A program made the translations under genes and the position numbers. A model generated the notes under the pieces. The model was not told the DNA's origin and did no database searches. It worked only from the letters and a program-made list of their open reading frames with translations. Positions 9,429 to 18,275 of a stretch of 64,000 nt of DNA are shown piece after piece. Positions within the stretch are counted from its first letter, which is position 1. Every line of letters begins with the position of its first letter. The stretch covers positions 620,001 to 684,000 of the forward strand of contig NZ_LWHG01000021.1 in assembly GCF_001625445.1 (NCBI RefSeq). Direction: 5' to 3'. Source of the stretch: Haladaptatus sp. R4. Its GTDB lineage: Archaea; Halobacteriota; Halobacteria; Halobacteriales; Haladaptataceae.

Positions 9429-10541
9429 TTACTGGACGAGCGTCCGAAGCGTCCGGGTTACTGCGCTCGCGGCCGCGGTCACCTCGTCGACATCCACGTA
9501 CTCGCCCGGGGCGTGCGCTACCGCACCCTCGTCGTCGGACAACACGCCCGGCCCGAACACGACCGTCGGCGCGGCTTGCGCGAAATAGGACGCTTCCGTG
9601 GCCGCACCGAACGGCCGTACCTCGCCGCCGCTCGCCTCCCGAAGGGTCCGAACGAGCGTCGAATCGGCGGGGGTCTCGAAGGCTTCGAGAAACGGCGTTT
9701 CCCGTTCCGCCAGTGAAACGTCCACTGTGATGGATTCGGGTGCCGTCGTCCGAAGGTGGGCTTCGAGCGATTCCCGAAACTCGTCCGCGCCCTCCGGCGG
9801 GACGCTTCGTCGGTCGATGACGAACGAGCAATCGGCCGGGATCTGGTTCGTCGCCGCTCCGCCGGTGATCGTCGTCGGAGTGAGCGTCGGCGCACCGAGG
9901 TCGGGATGCACCTCGTCCGTGTCGAACGTGGAGAGCGCCGACAAGACCGGGGCCGCCCCGCGAATCGCATTGACACCCGCCTCGGGATGTGCGGCGTGGG
10001 CGTTCTCCCCGTACACGGAGACCGTCCCCTGAAACCGACCCCGTGCGGCGTTGCACACGTCGAGGCCGGTCGGTTCACCGACGATGATAGCGTCGGGGGG
10101 CGACGTCGGTTCGTCCGAGAGCAGTTCGAGTGCGGCCGCACCCGTCGAGTCGGTTTCCTCGTCCGGCGTCACGGCGAGCGTTAGCCGACCGCACTCCGGT
10201 TCGACGGTCAGAAACGCGTCGAGAAGCGCCGCGAGCGGCCCCTTCGCGTCACACGAACCCCGCCCGAAGATCCGGTCGCCATCACCGTTCTCGTCACCGC
10301 CGCGCGAGAACGGAACGTGCGGCGGGACGGTGTCGATGTGCGTGTTCAACACGACGTGTGGGCCGTCCTCCTCCCCGACACGCTCGGCGAGGACGTTTCC
10401 AGCGTCGTCGACGGAAACATCGATGCCCGCCGCTTCGAGGGTTTCGACGAGCAGCGTCCGCATCTCGTCGGGCGATTCGTGCGACGGCGTCCGTACAGCC
10501 GATTCGAGGAACGAAATCGGATCGAAGTCGTCCGCGCTCAT
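9429..10541 (-). CDS. dapE: Succinyl-diaminopimelate desuccinylase (M20 family)
   Basis: 370 aa. It removes succinate from N-succinyl-LL-DAP in lysine synthesis. M20 metallopeptidase motifs are visible: NTHIDTVPP near residue 66 (metal ligand His and Asp), GRGSCDAKG near residue 93, and PDEETDSTGA near residue 130 (catalytic and bridging Glu-Glu). The dimerisation domain lies in the middle (GENAHAAHPEAGVNAIRG). It is the last gene of the six-gene dap operon and starts 4 nt after dapF ends. Context excludes a generic M20 peptidase. Confidence 0.92.
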   Translation of the reverse strand: MSADDFDPISFLESAVRTPSHESPDEMRTLLVETLEAAGIDVSVDDAGNVLAERVGEEDGPHVVLNTHIDTVPPHVPFSRGGDENGDGDRIFGRGSCDAKGPLAALLDAFLTVEPECGRLTLAVTPDEETDSTGAAALELLSDEPTSPPDAIIVGEPTGLDVCNAARGRFQGTVSVYGENAHAAHPEAGVNAIRGAAPVLSALSTFDTDEVHPDLGAPTLTPTTITGGAATNQIPADCSFVIDRRSVPPEGADEFRESLEAHLRTTAPESITVDVSLAERETPFLEAFETPADSTLVRTLREASGGEVRPFGAATEASYFAQAAPTVVFGPGVLSDDEGAVAHAPGEYVDVDEVTAAASAVTRTLRTLVQ

Positions 10542-10545
10542 CGAA

Positions 10546-11382
10546 TCACGCCTCCAAATCGAGCCGTCCCGCGTTCGAGACGTGCATGTCGCCGCCGAAC
10601 TCGCGCTCGACCGGCCCGGTGAGCGTCGCGGTTCGGTCGCCGACCGTCACTTCGAGGTCGCCACCCGGCGGCGACACCGATACTCGTTCGCCGTCCACGA
10701 GTCCGAGACGGCGGGCAGCGGCCGCGATAGCGACCGCCCCGGTTCCACAGGATTGGGTTTCGCCTTCGACGCCGCGTTCGAACGTCCGCTGGTCGAATCC
10801 GCCCTCGAAACGTGACGCGAAGGTCACGTTCGCACCGCGTGGGAACACGTCCGCGTGCCGAATCGGCGGCGCATCCCGTTCGAGATTGACGTCGTTCACG
10901 TCGTCCACGAACGCGACGGCGTGCGGAACGCCGGTGTTCACCGTCGTTACGTCGTAGTCGCCGACGCGCGATTCGATGAGTGGTTCGTCCCCCGCGAGCG
11001 GAACGGCGTTCGGGTCGAATTTCGGCGCCCCCATCTCGATGGTCGCGCCACCGTCGTGGATGGTCGCGTGGCGCGTTCCGGCGAGCGTGTCGATCATCAC
11101 TTCGTCCGCGTTCGCCTGCTTGGCAGCCCAGACGGCGGCACAGCGAGCGCCGTTACCACACATCTCGGCCGTGCTTCCGTCGGGTTGGACGAGCGTCATG
11201 ATGACTCGCGGCGGACGGAAGTTCGGTTCGAGCGACAGAAAGAGGACGCCGTCCGCGCCGATTCCCTCCGCCCGGTCACAGACGCTACGGGCGAAGCGTG
11301 CTCGGTGAGGAACACACGCGTTCTCGTTCACGATGACGAAGTCGTTGCCGGTGCCGTGGTACTTCTCGAACGATAGGTTCAT
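10546..11382 (-). CDS. dapF: Diaminopimelate epimerase
   Basis: 278 aa. It interconverts LL- and meso-diaminopimelate by a two-cysteine mechanism. Both catalytic cysteines are present, in MCGNGARCAAVW (around residue 75) and SCGTGAVA (around residue 218). The N-terminal YHGTGNDFVIV is also diagnostic. The ATG at 11382 overlaps the lysA stop as ATGA, which is the choice for coupled translation. A GTG two codons upstream (11388) is an alternative. Confidence 0.95.
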   Translation of the reverse strand: MNLSFEKYHGTGNDFVIVNENACVPHRARFARSVCDRAEGIGADGVLFLSLEPNFRPPRVIMTLVQPDGSTAEMCGNGARCAAVWAAKQANADEVMIDTLAGTRHATIHDGGATIEMGAPKFDPNAVPLAGDEPLIESRVGDYDVTTVNTGVPHAVAFVDDVNDVNLERDAPPIRHADVFPRGANVTFASRFEGGFDQRTFERGVEGETQSCGTGAVAIAAAARRLGLVDGERVSVSPPGGDLEVTVGDRTATLTGPVEREFGGDMHVSNAGRLDLEA

Positions 11383-12626
11383 TCCCACGTCACCTCCGTT
11401 TCGGTCGCAGTAACGTCCGCGATGGTTTCGCGTCGATGGGCGACCGCCGTCCGGTCACCGTCCACGGCGACGACCGCCGGGCGTGGTCGGGAGTTGTACT
11501 GGCTCGCCATCTCGTAGCCGTACGCTCCGGCGTTACCGATCGCGAGCACGTCGCCGCGCGTCGGGTCCGCGAGCACGTGGGTTCCGAAGGTGTCCGAACT
11601 CTCACAGATCGGACCAGCGACGGTCGATTCGACGGGGGAACCATCCTTTCCAACGGTTCGGATGTGATGGTACGAATCGTACAGCGCGGGGCGGGCGAGC
11701 GTCGTCATCCCCGCGTCGATGCCGACGAGCGTGGTTTCCGGCGTGTCCTTGACGGTGTTCACTTCCGTCAGGAGAACGCCCGCGTCGGCGACGAGGTAGC
11801 GACCGGGTTCCACGACGAGCGTGGCGTCCACGTCACCGAGTGCGTCGCGCGTCGCCGCCGCCACGGAATCGAGGTCGAGCGGCGAGTCGTCGGGACGGTA
11901 CGGAACGCCGAATCCGCCGCCGACGTCCACGAATTCGAGCGGCAGGTCGATGGTTCGCGCCAGTTCGCCCATCCGCGAGACGAGTTCCCGGTGGTTGCCG
12001 AGGTCGTCACCCGAGATGCCGCTTCCGGCGTGAGCGTGGATGCCGACCACGTCGAAGTCGGCAGCAGCGGATTCAAGGAGTGGGGCGGCCCGGTCGTACG
12101 GGACGCCGAACTTCGCGTCCGCGCCGGTTCGCACCTTTTCGTGGTGGCCCGCACCGATGCCGGGGTTGACGCGGAGACAGAGTCGCCCGTCGTAGCCGCG
12201 TTCGGCAAGTCGGTCGATGGTGTCCTCGGCTCCGACCGTGATCGTCAGATCCGGCTGTTCGGCGGCCAATTCGACGACCCTGTCGAGGTCATCCCCGGGC
12301 GGATTGACGGCGGTGTAGTGGACACGCTCGCCGGAAAAACCGGCATCGAAGGCCCGGACGGTCTCGCCCGCTGACGCGCATTCGATGCTCGCGTCTTCGG
12401 CTTCGAGCGTTTTGAGCACCGCCTTCGAGGTGTTTGCCTTCGCGGCGAAGTGAACGTCCGCGTCCGGGAACGCGCGGGAGAGCCGTCGGTAGTTCTGGCG
12501 GACACGCAGACAATCGACGACGTACAGCGGCGTTCCGTGCTCGTCCGCGAGCGCTTCGAGTCGGGCGTCCGACCAGTCGGTGAGTCGCCGCACCGGCGGA
12601 TTGTGGCTCTCGACTGCGGGAGTCAT
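11379..12626 (-). CDS. lysA: Diaminopimelate decarboxylase
   Basis: 415 aa. This PLP enzyme makes L-lysine from meso-DAP, the last step of the pathway. It has an alanine-racemase-like barrel with the PLP lysine in FAAKANTSKAV near residue 63, then HAHAGSGIS, a phosphate-binding GGGFGVPY, and the C-terminal CESSDTF with the catalytic Cys region. The start overlaps dapD by 4 nt and the stop overlaps dapF by 4 nt, so it is translated within the dap operon. Confidence 0.95.
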   Translation of the reverse strand: MTPAVESHNPPVRRLTDWSDARLEALADEHGTPLYVVDCLRVRQNYRRLSRAFPDADVHFAAKANTSKAVLKTLEAEDASIECASAGETVRAFDAGFSGERVHYTAVNPPGDDLDRVVELAAEQPDLTITVGAEDTIDRLAERGYDGRLCLRVNPGIGAGHHEKVRTGADAKFGVPYDRAAPLLESAAADFDVVGIHAHAGSGISGDDLGNHRELVSRMGELARTIDLPLEFVDVGGGFGVPYRPDDSPLDLDSVAAATRDALGDVDATLVVEPGRYLVADAGVLLTEVNTVKDTPETTLVGIDAGMTTLARPALYDSYHHIRTVGKDGSPVESTVAGPICESSDTFGTHVLADPTRGDVLAIGNAGAYGYEMASQYNSRPRPAVVAVDGDRTAVAHRRETIADVTATETEVTWE

Positions 12627-13462
12627 CGGAGGGCCTCCTCACGCTCGACCTGTGCGAGCGTGTCGTCTTCCACGTCGAGGGCAACGACGGCGGGCTTGTA
12701 CGCCCCGCCGTCGAACAGGTCGTGGTCGCCAAGGCCGGATTCGACGAATCGGGTGAATGCGCGGCGATTCGGTGGAAGGTGGCCGTAGATGACCTCCTCG
12801 TCCACGAGGTCGTAGACGGGAATTCGCGGCGTGAGGAGCGTGTTTTCCGCGACGATACTCCCCTCACCGACGACGAACCCGGACGTGACGCGACAGCCAG
12901 CGCCGAGGGTTACGTCGTCCTCGACGATGACCGGCGTTCCCTCGACGGGTTCGAGGACGCCGCCGATGAGCGCGTTCGCGCCGAGCTTGACGTTCTCGCC
13001 GATTTGTGCACAGGAACCGACCGTATCACAGGAGTCCACGAGCGTCCCGTCGCCGATGGAGACGCCGATGTTGACGAAACTCGGGCTCATCAGGATACAG
13101 TTCGACCCGACGTGTGCGCCCCGTCGGAGGACGGTTCCGTCCGGCGTGTTTCGGGTTCCCGTATCGGGGAGGTCGTCCGTCTCGCGGAGCGGAAGCACGT
13201 CGTGGTACGTCACGTCGCCGTATTCTCGGCCTTCGATGTTTCGCAGGCCGAAGTTCAGTAAAATGCCGTGTTTGACCCACTCGTTCGCTTCCCACTCCCC
13301 GTCGCGCTTTTCGGCGGCGCGAACCTCGCCCGCTTCGAGCGTGTCGAGGAAGGTTTCGAGGACTTCCAGTTCGTTCGTTCCGACACCGTCCGCGTCGATA
13401 TCGCCGGAGTCGTATCGTTGCCACAGTTCCCGTACGTCGTGTTCTAAGTCGCTTCGACTCAT
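12623..13462 (-). CDS. dapD: Tetrahydrodipicolinate N-succinyltransferase
   Basis: 279 aa. It transfers succinyl from succinyl-CoA to tetrahydrodipicolinate, which commits this operon to the succinylase branch. An N-terminal helical part (WQRYDSGDIDADGVG) precedes a left-handed beta-helix with hexapeptide repeats (AHVGSNCILMSPSFVNIGVS, then GSCAQIGENVKLGANALIGG) and the C-terminal YDLVDEEVIYGHLPPNR. It overlaps dapB and lysA by 4 nt each. Confidence 0.94.
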   Translation of the reverse strand: MSRSDLEHDVRELWQRYDSGDIDADGVGTNELEVLETFLDTLEAGEVRAAEKRDGEWEANEWVKHGILLNFGLRNIEGREYGDVTYHDVLPLRETDDLPDTGTRNTPDGTVLRRGAHVGSNCILMSPSFVNIGVSIGDGTLVDSCDTVGSCAQIGENVKLGANALIGGVLEPVEGTPVIVEDDVTLGAGCRVTSGFVVGEGSIVAENTLLTPRIPVYDLVDEEVIYGHLPPNRRAFTRFVESGLGDHDLFDGGAYKPAVVALDVEDDTLAQVEREEALR

Positions 13463-14217
13463 GCCGTAATTACCTCGTCAAATCCGTACCAGCCCGGGGT
13501 TCGCCCGGCCAGCCATACCGCTGCATCGAGTGCGCCATCGGCGAATACGGCCCTGTCGGCCGCCCGATGGACGAGTCGCAGTTCCTCGTGGTCGTTCGCC
13601 AGCAGCACCTCGTGTTCGCCCGCGATTCCGCCCGCTCGTCGGGCGTGGACACCGATTTCGTTCTCCTGACGCGGGGCGTCTCCCTCGCGTCCGTGAACCC
13701 GCTCCTCGGGACCGCCAGCGGCGGTGATACGGTCGAGGACGGTCTTCGCCGTCCCGCTCGGCGCGTCCCGCTTGCCGTTGTGGTGGGTTTCGGTCAGTTC
13801 CACGTCGTAACCGGGCAAGTCGGTGACGGCCCCTTCGACGGCGCGGAGCAGTGCTTGCACGCCGCGCGAGAAGTTGCTCGCCACGAGGACGGGCGCGTGT
13901 TCGCTCGCTTCGCGGAGGGCGACTTCGTCGTCCTCCGTGAACCCGGTCGTGCCGACGACGCAGGGCACGCCCGCGTCGGCACATTCCTTCACGAACTCCA
14001 CGCTCGCGTCGGGGACCGAAAAGTCGATCAGTGCGTCGGGATCGTACTCCGAAAGCACGCTCCCGAGTTCGTCGGCCGGTTCCACCGGAACCCCGTCGAT
14101 TTCGCCCGGTTCACGGCCCACGCCCGCGACGACGTGCACGTCGTCGCGGGCGCTCGCTTCCGCGATGACGGAACGACCCATTCGTCCCGTCGCACCCGAG
14201 ACGAGCACCCGAGTCAT
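13459..14217 (-). CDS. dapB: 4-Hydroxy-tetrahydrodipicolinate reductase
   Basis: 252 aa. This NAD(P)H-dependent reductase follows DapA. The Rossmann motif VSGATGRMGRSVI lies at residues 6-18, VVGTTGFTEDD near residue 90, and the substrate-binding and catalytic ELTETHHNGKRDAPSGTA near residue 140. The C-terminal GLGARTPGWYG-type end is present (AGRTPGWYGFDEVI). It overlaps dapA upstream and dapD downstream by 4 nt. Confidence 0.95.
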   Translation of the reverse strand: MTRVLVSGATGRMGRSVIAEASARDDVHVVAGVGREPGEIDGVPVEPADELGSVLSEYDPDALIDFSVPDASVEFVKECADAGVPCVVGTTGFTEDDEVALREASEHAPVLVASNFSRGVQALLRAVEGAVTDLPGYDVELTETHHNGKRDAPSGTAKTVLDRITAAGGPEERVHGREGDAPRQENEIGVHARRAGGIAGEHEVLLANDHEELRLVHRAADRAVFADGALDAAVWLAGRTPGWYGFDEVITA

Positions 14218-15104
14218 GCGGTTTCCTCCAGTTCGTCGAGTATCGCCGCGAGTTCCGCACGGTTGTCGGGGGATATCTCGGACAGCGGGAGTCGCAGTTC
14301 GCCCGGGCCGTAGCCGCGGTGTTCCATCGCGGCCTTCACCGGAATCGGGTTCGTCTCGACGAACAGGGTGCGGAACAGCGGTCCGAGTTCGTACTGGAGT
14401 TCCTGTGCCCGACCGTAGTCGCCCGAAAGCGCCGATTCGACCAGTTCACAGGTCCGTTCGGGTTCGACGTTCGCCGCGACGCTGATGGTTCCCGCGCCGC
14501 CGATGGAAAGTACCGGGAGCGTCAGGGCGTCGTCGCCGGAGAGGACCGCGAACGCCTCGTCCTGAGTTCGTTCGATGATCTCCCCGATCTGGCCGAGGTC
14601 GCCGCTCGCGGCCTTGTACCCGACGATGTTCTCGTGTTCGGCCAGCGAAACGGTCGTCTCGATGGCGATGTTTTGTCCGGTTCGGGACGGGACGTTGTAG
14701 ACGATCTGGGGGAGGTCGACCTCGTCCGCGATCGTCCTGAAGTGGGCTTCCATCCCCGCCGGTTCGGGCTTGTTGTAGTACGGTGAGATGAGAAGGAGTC
14801 CGTCCGCCCCGGCGTCCGCGGAACGCCCCGCCAGTTCGAGGGCTTCGTGCGTCGCGTTGCTCCCCGCGCCAGCGATGACGGGGATGTCGACGGCGTCCAC
14901 GACGGTTTCCACGACTTCGACGTGTTCGTCGTGGCTCAGGGTCGCGCTCTCGCCGGTCGAACCGACCGGAACGAGGCCGTCAACCCCGGCACGTTCGAGG
15001 CGCTGGGCGTCGCTGTAAAGGAGTTCGTGATCTATGCGTTCGCCCGCGAAGGGCGTTGTCATCGCGGGATAGACCCCGCGAAACGGTGTGTCTGTGTCTG
15101 TCAT
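14214..15104 (-). CDS. dapA: 4-Hydroxy-tetrahydrodipicolinate synthase
   Basis: 296 aa. It condenses pyruvate with aspartate semialdehyde. The class I aldolase barrel shows VGSTGESATLS near residue 44, YNVPSRTGQNI with the catalytic Tyr near residue 138, and the Schiff-base lysine in VGYKAASGDLGQ near residue 165. First gene of the dap operon; the ATG at 15104 starts MTDTDTPFRGVYPAMTTPF. No clear attenuator or riboswitch is visible in the 290-nt region upstream. Confidence 0.95.
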   Translation of the reverse strand: MTDTDTPFRGVYPAMTTPFAGERIDHELLYSDAQRLERAGVDGLVPVGSTGESATLSHDEHVEVVETVVDAVDIPVIAGAGSNATHEALELAGRSADAGADGLLLISPYYNKPEPAGMEAHFRTIADEVDLPQIVYNVPSRTGQNIAIETTVSLAEHENIVGYKAASGDLGQIGEIIERTQDEAFAVLSGDDALTLPVLSIGGAGTISVAANVEPERTCELVESALSGDYGRAQELQYELGPLFRTLFVETNPIPVKAAMEHRGYGPGELRLPLSEISPDNRAELAAILDELEETA

Positions 15105-15231
15105 CGGTGTGTGTCGGAATATCGGTTAGCGCGCGGTGCAAAACGAGGATGGCTCGAAACGGGGGTGCCACGCCCGCCACGAACCTCATGCCGCGCGTTT
15201 TGTGCGTTTTCCGACGACGCCGGTGCTCTTC

Positions 15232-15247
15232 CGTTCGTAAACGAACG
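15232..15247. repeat. Small palindrome CGTTCG-TAAA-CGAACG
   Basis: A perfect 6-bp hairpin with a TAAA loop lies upstream of dapA, in the 288-nt gap before the next gene. It runs into the 13-mer cgaacgtagtgag (15242-15254), which recurs exactly at 26869-26881. It is probably part of a dispersed short haloarchaeal palindrome. The rest of the gap holds no supported gene. Confidence 0.4.
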
Positions 15248-15364
15248 TAGTGAGCGCACCAGCATGTGGCATATCCAATTGGGTGTGGCGTGAGAACTTA
15301 TGCCTTGCGCCGACGGCAGAGTCTGCGAACCAGAGCAGGATGAGAGTTCGCCGCGGGCGGATTA

Positions 15365-15373
15365 TTTTATATA
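15365..15373 (+). promoter_or_regulatory. TATA box for the membrane protein gene at 15393
   Basis: TTTTATATA lies 20-28 nt upstream of the ATG at 15393, the spacing expected for a leaderless haloarchaeal transcript. The region just 5' (ggattatt) could hold the BRE. Confidence 0.6.
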
Positions 15374-15392
15374 CTGACATCATTGGTCAGGT

Positions 15393-15725
15393 ATGAACTG
15401 GTCGCTCATGCGGCGGTGTGGCCTGCGCTACACGCTCGTCTATGCTGGACTGACGGTCGCAGTCGTGTTCGCCCTCACGCGGTCACCGGTCGTTCTCATC
15501 GGTCTGTTCGGACTCGGACTCGCCAGTTTGGTGTTCGCACTCGGTGGCTCCAAAAAGATCCGGATGGGAACGGCGGTGACGAACGCACAGTCGATAGGTC
15601 TTCGAAGTACCATCGCAGACCCTGCAGATGACCGACCGACGCCGTTGGCGAACGACATCAAACTCCTCTTCTACGGCGTCGGACTCGTCGTCTTTGCGAC
15701 CATCACGCTCGTCGTAACCGGGTGA
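15393..15725 (+). CDS. Small haloarchaeal membrane protein
   Basis: 110 aa. Two adjacent hydrophobic segments occupy residues 11-50 (YTLVYAGLTVAVVFALT, then VLIGLFGLGLASLVFALGG). A polar loop (MGTAVTNAQSIGLRSTIADP) and a third segment at the C-terminus (LLFYGVGLVVFATITLVVTG) follow. I recognise no functional domain. The ATG at 15393 is supported by the TATA box at 15365-15373. Confidence 0.7.
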   Translation: MNWSLMRRCGLRYTLVYAGLTVAVVFALTRSPVVLIGLFGLGLASLVFALGGSKKIRMGTAVTNAQSIGLRSTIADPADDRPTPLANDIKLLFYGVGLVVFATITLVVTG

Positions 15726-15793
15726 CACGAACCACGACGTCGTGAGAACACAATCCGTCGGTCTTATCACACCTCCGTACATATTTTTCGGAG

Positions 15794-16435
15794 ATGCTCG
15801 TCTTGGGAGACGCTCACGCCGACGAACACGCCCACCGTCGCGCGCTCTTTGCGGCCTACCGCGAGGCAGACCCAGACGTGACTCTGCAGTTAGGTGATCT
15901 GATGTTCTACGATCTGCCCGCACCGACGTGGTTCATCGGCGGCAACAACGAGGATTTCGACGTCATCGAAGCAATGCGTAACGGATTGGTCTCGAACTCA
16001 CAAGTGAGAAACGCACATCTCCTCGCCAGCACCGCCGTCGAACTCGATGGACTCCGAATCGCCGGACTGTCGGGGAACTTCGCGCCGACGCAGTACGACC
16101 GCCCGCGTGCGAACCTCGTCGGCGAACGCCGTCGGCACTTCACGTACGAGGACGTGGAACAAGCGATGGAACTCGGCTCCGTGGACGTACTGATGACCCA
16201 CGAGGCACCACACGGTCTGCCGGTCGCCGAGGATTACGACGTCGGGTGCTCTCACATCGACGACCTGCTGGAGGTGCTGTCGCCCGACCTCTGTCTCATC
16301 GGACACCACCACCAACACGCCGAGACGACGATCGGCGATACACGCGTGGTCAGCGTCGCGCCGACGTGGGAGCGGTATTACATGTTGGATCCGGATTCGA
16401 TGACGCTTACGTGGCACAAGACACCGACATCGTGA
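15794..16435 (+). CDS. Calcineurin-like metallophosphoesterase
   Basis: 213 aa. Metallophosphoesterase motifs appear in order: GDAHADEH (residues 5-12), QLGDLMF (about 36), GGNNEDF (about 49, a GNHE variant), THEAPHG (about 137) and GHHHQHA (about 176). The asparagine in place of His after GGN is a variation on the usual GNHD/E. The substrate is unknown; related archaeal proteins are phosphodiesterase-like. The NYN protein gene follows 49 nt downstream in the same direction. Confidence 0.85.
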   Translation: MLVLGDAHADEHAHRRALFAAYREADPDVTLQLGDLMFYDLPAPTWFIGGNNEDFDVIEAMRNGLVSNSQVRNAHLLASTAVELDGLRIAGLSGNFAPTQYDRPRANLVGERRRHFTYEDVEQAMELGSVDVLMTHEAPHGLPVAEDYDVGCSHIDDLLEVLSPDLCLIGHHHQHAETTIGDTRVVSVAPTWERYYMLDPDSMTLTWHKTPTS

Positions 16436-16484
16436 CAGTATCGGACAAGCAACTTCTTTATGCCAGTAGTTATCACACTAACGT

Positions 16485-16982
16485 ATGACGGAGATTCATC
16501 CCTCTCAGCGCGTCACGGTATTAGCTGACGCGCAAAACCTCTACCACACTGCTCAAAGCGTCTACAGCCGAAATATAGATTACTCCTCTCTCCTCTCGAA
16601 AGCGACACAGGAACGGGAGCTAACGCGCGCCATCGCCTACGTCATTCAGGCCGATAGCCCGGACGAGGATCGATTTTTCGACGCACTCACCGAGATCGGG
16701 TTCGAGGCGAAGATCAAGGCGATAAAGACGTTCGGCGACGGGTCGAAAAAGGCCGACTGGGACGTCGGGATCTGTCTCGATGCGATCACGCTCGCGCCAA
16801 AAGTGGATACCGTCGTCCTCTGTACCGGCGACGGCGACTTCGCACAGCTCGCCACACACCTCCGCCACGAGGGGGTGCGCGTGGAAGTAATGGGGTTCCA
16901 AGAATCGTCCGCAGAAGAACTCATCGAGGCGGCTGACAGCTTTATCGACTTGAGCGAACGAACCGAGACGTTCCTGCTCTAG
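16485..16982 (+). CDS. NYN domain (LabA/DUF88-like) protein, predicted nuclease
   Basis: 165 aa and a single NYN (PIN-like) domain. Conserved acidic positions are visible: LADAQNLYHTA near residue 14, KADWDVGICLDAI near residue 89, and CTGDGDFAQLATHLRHEG near residue 115. NYN proteins are predicted metal-dependent RNases. No RNA-binding domain is fused. The last 4 nt overlap the stop of the convergent small membrane protein gene. The pairing with a phosphoesterase upstream is suggestive of RNA or nucleotide processing, but this is inference. Confidence 0.85.
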   Translation: MTEIHPSQRVTVLADAQNLYHTAQSVYSRNIDYSSLLSKATQERELTRAIAYVIQADSPDEDRFFDALTEIGFEAKIKAIKTFGDGSKKADWDVGICLDAITLAPKVDTVVLCTGDGDFAQLATHLRHEGVRVEVMGFQESSAEELIEAADSFIDLSERTETFLL

Positions 16983-17155
16983 ACCGGGCGGCCTTCTTCG
17001 CCCGTCCCGTACAGCAGCGAACCGGCAGCGAGCGCGACCGTGGCAACCGCCGCGAGCGCGTTCCCGACGAAGGTGCCGATCATCGAGATGACGCCGAAGA
17101 TCACGACACACCCGATGAGGAAGAGTGCGATTCCCAGCATTTCTTTCGTGTTCAT
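16979..17155 (-). CDS. Very small two-helix membrane protein
   Basis: 58 aa with two hydrophobic helices (MLGIALFLIGCVVIFGVIS and NALAAVATVALAAGSLLYG) and a short charged end (GTGEEGRPV). The ATG is at 17155 and the TAG at 16979-16981, overlapping the NYN gene end by 4 nt. Upstream (17160-17200) lies an AT-rich cctaataaatc that may be a promoter in reverse. No family is recognised, but the clean hydrophobic pattern and codon use look real. Confidence 0.6.
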   Translation of the reverse strand: MNTKEMLGIALFLIGCVVIFGVISMIGTFVGNALAAVATVALAAGSLLYGTGEEGRPV

Positions 17156-17286
17156 ACTGCCGCTTTGGGACTGACTCCTAATAAATCGTCCTCAAACCGA
17201 TAGCCAGCGTGGCATTCGTCACCACATGACAAAGCCTGCGGCCGCGTGTCGAAGGGCTTTCACCCGCTCGCGCGAAATCCGGCGCA

Positions 17287-17751
17287 ATGACAGAGGATTT
17301 GCCCGCACTTCGCACGACGGCGGACTATCAGTTCGGCGCGGGTGCCGGTACCGCGTTGTTCCCACCGGAAGAGGACCTCGAAGTTCGCCACTCGTCGTCC
17401 GGGCGACCCCAACAGGTTCACGCCGACGGACGCCGACTCGTCACCTACGCCACCGACGGGCGTTTCACGCTGGGTCTCGCGGGGGGACATCGCATCGCCG
17501 ACGCGCTCGACACGCCCGCCGGTCGCGTCATCGTCGGAGACGAGAGCGAACCGTTCGTCCGCGACGGCAAGAACGTCTTCGCCAAGTTCGTCGCCGACGT
17601 CGATTCCGACGTTCGCTCCGGTGACGAAGTGCTCGTAACGCACGAAAACGGCGACCTGCTCGCCGTCGGCCGTGCGGAACTCGACGCCGACGCGATGTTC
17701 GATTTCGACAGCGGAATGGCCGTGAAGGTTCGGGACGGCGCGGGCGAGTAA
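17287..17751 (+). CDS. PUA domain protein
   Basis: 154 aa. The N-terminal half ([39 protein letters not shown]) resembles the pre-PUA part of archaeal TGT-like proteins. The C-terminal half, about residues 72-150, is a PUA RNA-binding domain ([24 protein letters not shown], then [20 protein letters not shown]). It is probably involved in RNA modification or translation. It precedes the NAC and TrmI genes, consistent with a translation/tRNA cluster. Confidence 0.82.
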   Translation: MTEDLPALRTTADYQFGAGAGTALFPPEEDLEVRHSSSGRPQQVHADGRRLVTYATDGRFTLGLAGGHRIADALDTPAGRVIVGDESEPFVRDGKNVFAKFVADVDSDVRSGDEVLVTHENGDLLAVGRAELDADAMFDFDSGMAVKVRDGAGE

Positions 17752-17876
17752 TCGAAAAGCGACGACCGACGGCCACTCGCAAAGTAGATTTTCACGCATC
17801 GCTCGTTCCGGGAACGAAGACGAGCGAGCGGACCGTTTGCGTCACGTTTTTGCCTCTTCGTTCCGACGGTTCGAGT

Positions 17877-18275
17877 ATGTTTGGAGGAGGCGGCGGCGGC
17901 GGTGGGCTCGACCCACGCAAGATGCAACAGATGATGAAGCAGATGGGTATCGATGTGGACGACATCGATGCCGAAGAAGTGATCATCCGCACGGCGGACG
18001 GCGAAGAACTCGTCTTCGACGCGCCGGACGTCACGCGGATGGACGCTCGCGGACAGCACACGTACCAAATCGTCGGCGACGCCGAGACGCGCGAAGCGTC
18101 CGGTTCGTCCGAATCGGCCGGTGCGGTCGAATCCGGATCCGGCGGTGCCGATGAGATTCCGGACGCCGACGTGGAAATCGTCGTCCAGCAGTCGGGCGCG
18201 ACGGAAGACGAGGCCCGCGAGGCGCTGGAGGCGGAGAACGGCGACCTCGCGGCAGCGGTAAGCCGACTGAAGTGA
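17877..18275 (+). CDS. nac: Nascent polypeptide-associated complex protein (archaeal NAC)
   Basis: 132 aa. It binds ribosomes near the exit tunnel and shields nascent chains. A glycine-rich N-terminus ([20 protein letters not shown]) leads into the NAC domain ([20 protein letters not shown] to [11 protein letters not shown]). An acidic Ser/Gly linker and a C-terminal UBA domain ([20 protein letters not shown]) follow. The ATG at 17877 is preferred over a start 9 codons upstream. Its TGA overlaps the GTG of trmI (GTGA), so the two are coupled. Confidence 0.93.
   Translation: MFGGGGGGGGLDPRKMQQMMKQMGIDVDDIDAEEVIIRTADGEELVFDAPDVTRMDARGQHTYQIVGDAETREASGSSESAGAVESGSGGADEIPDADVEIVVQQSGATEDEAREALEAENGDLAAAVSRLK

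Noticed and set aside
15186-15383. 65-codon minus-strand frame upstream of dapA
   Set aside because: No hydrophobic pattern, domain or good codon use; it reads through the small palindrome and promoter of the opposite gene.
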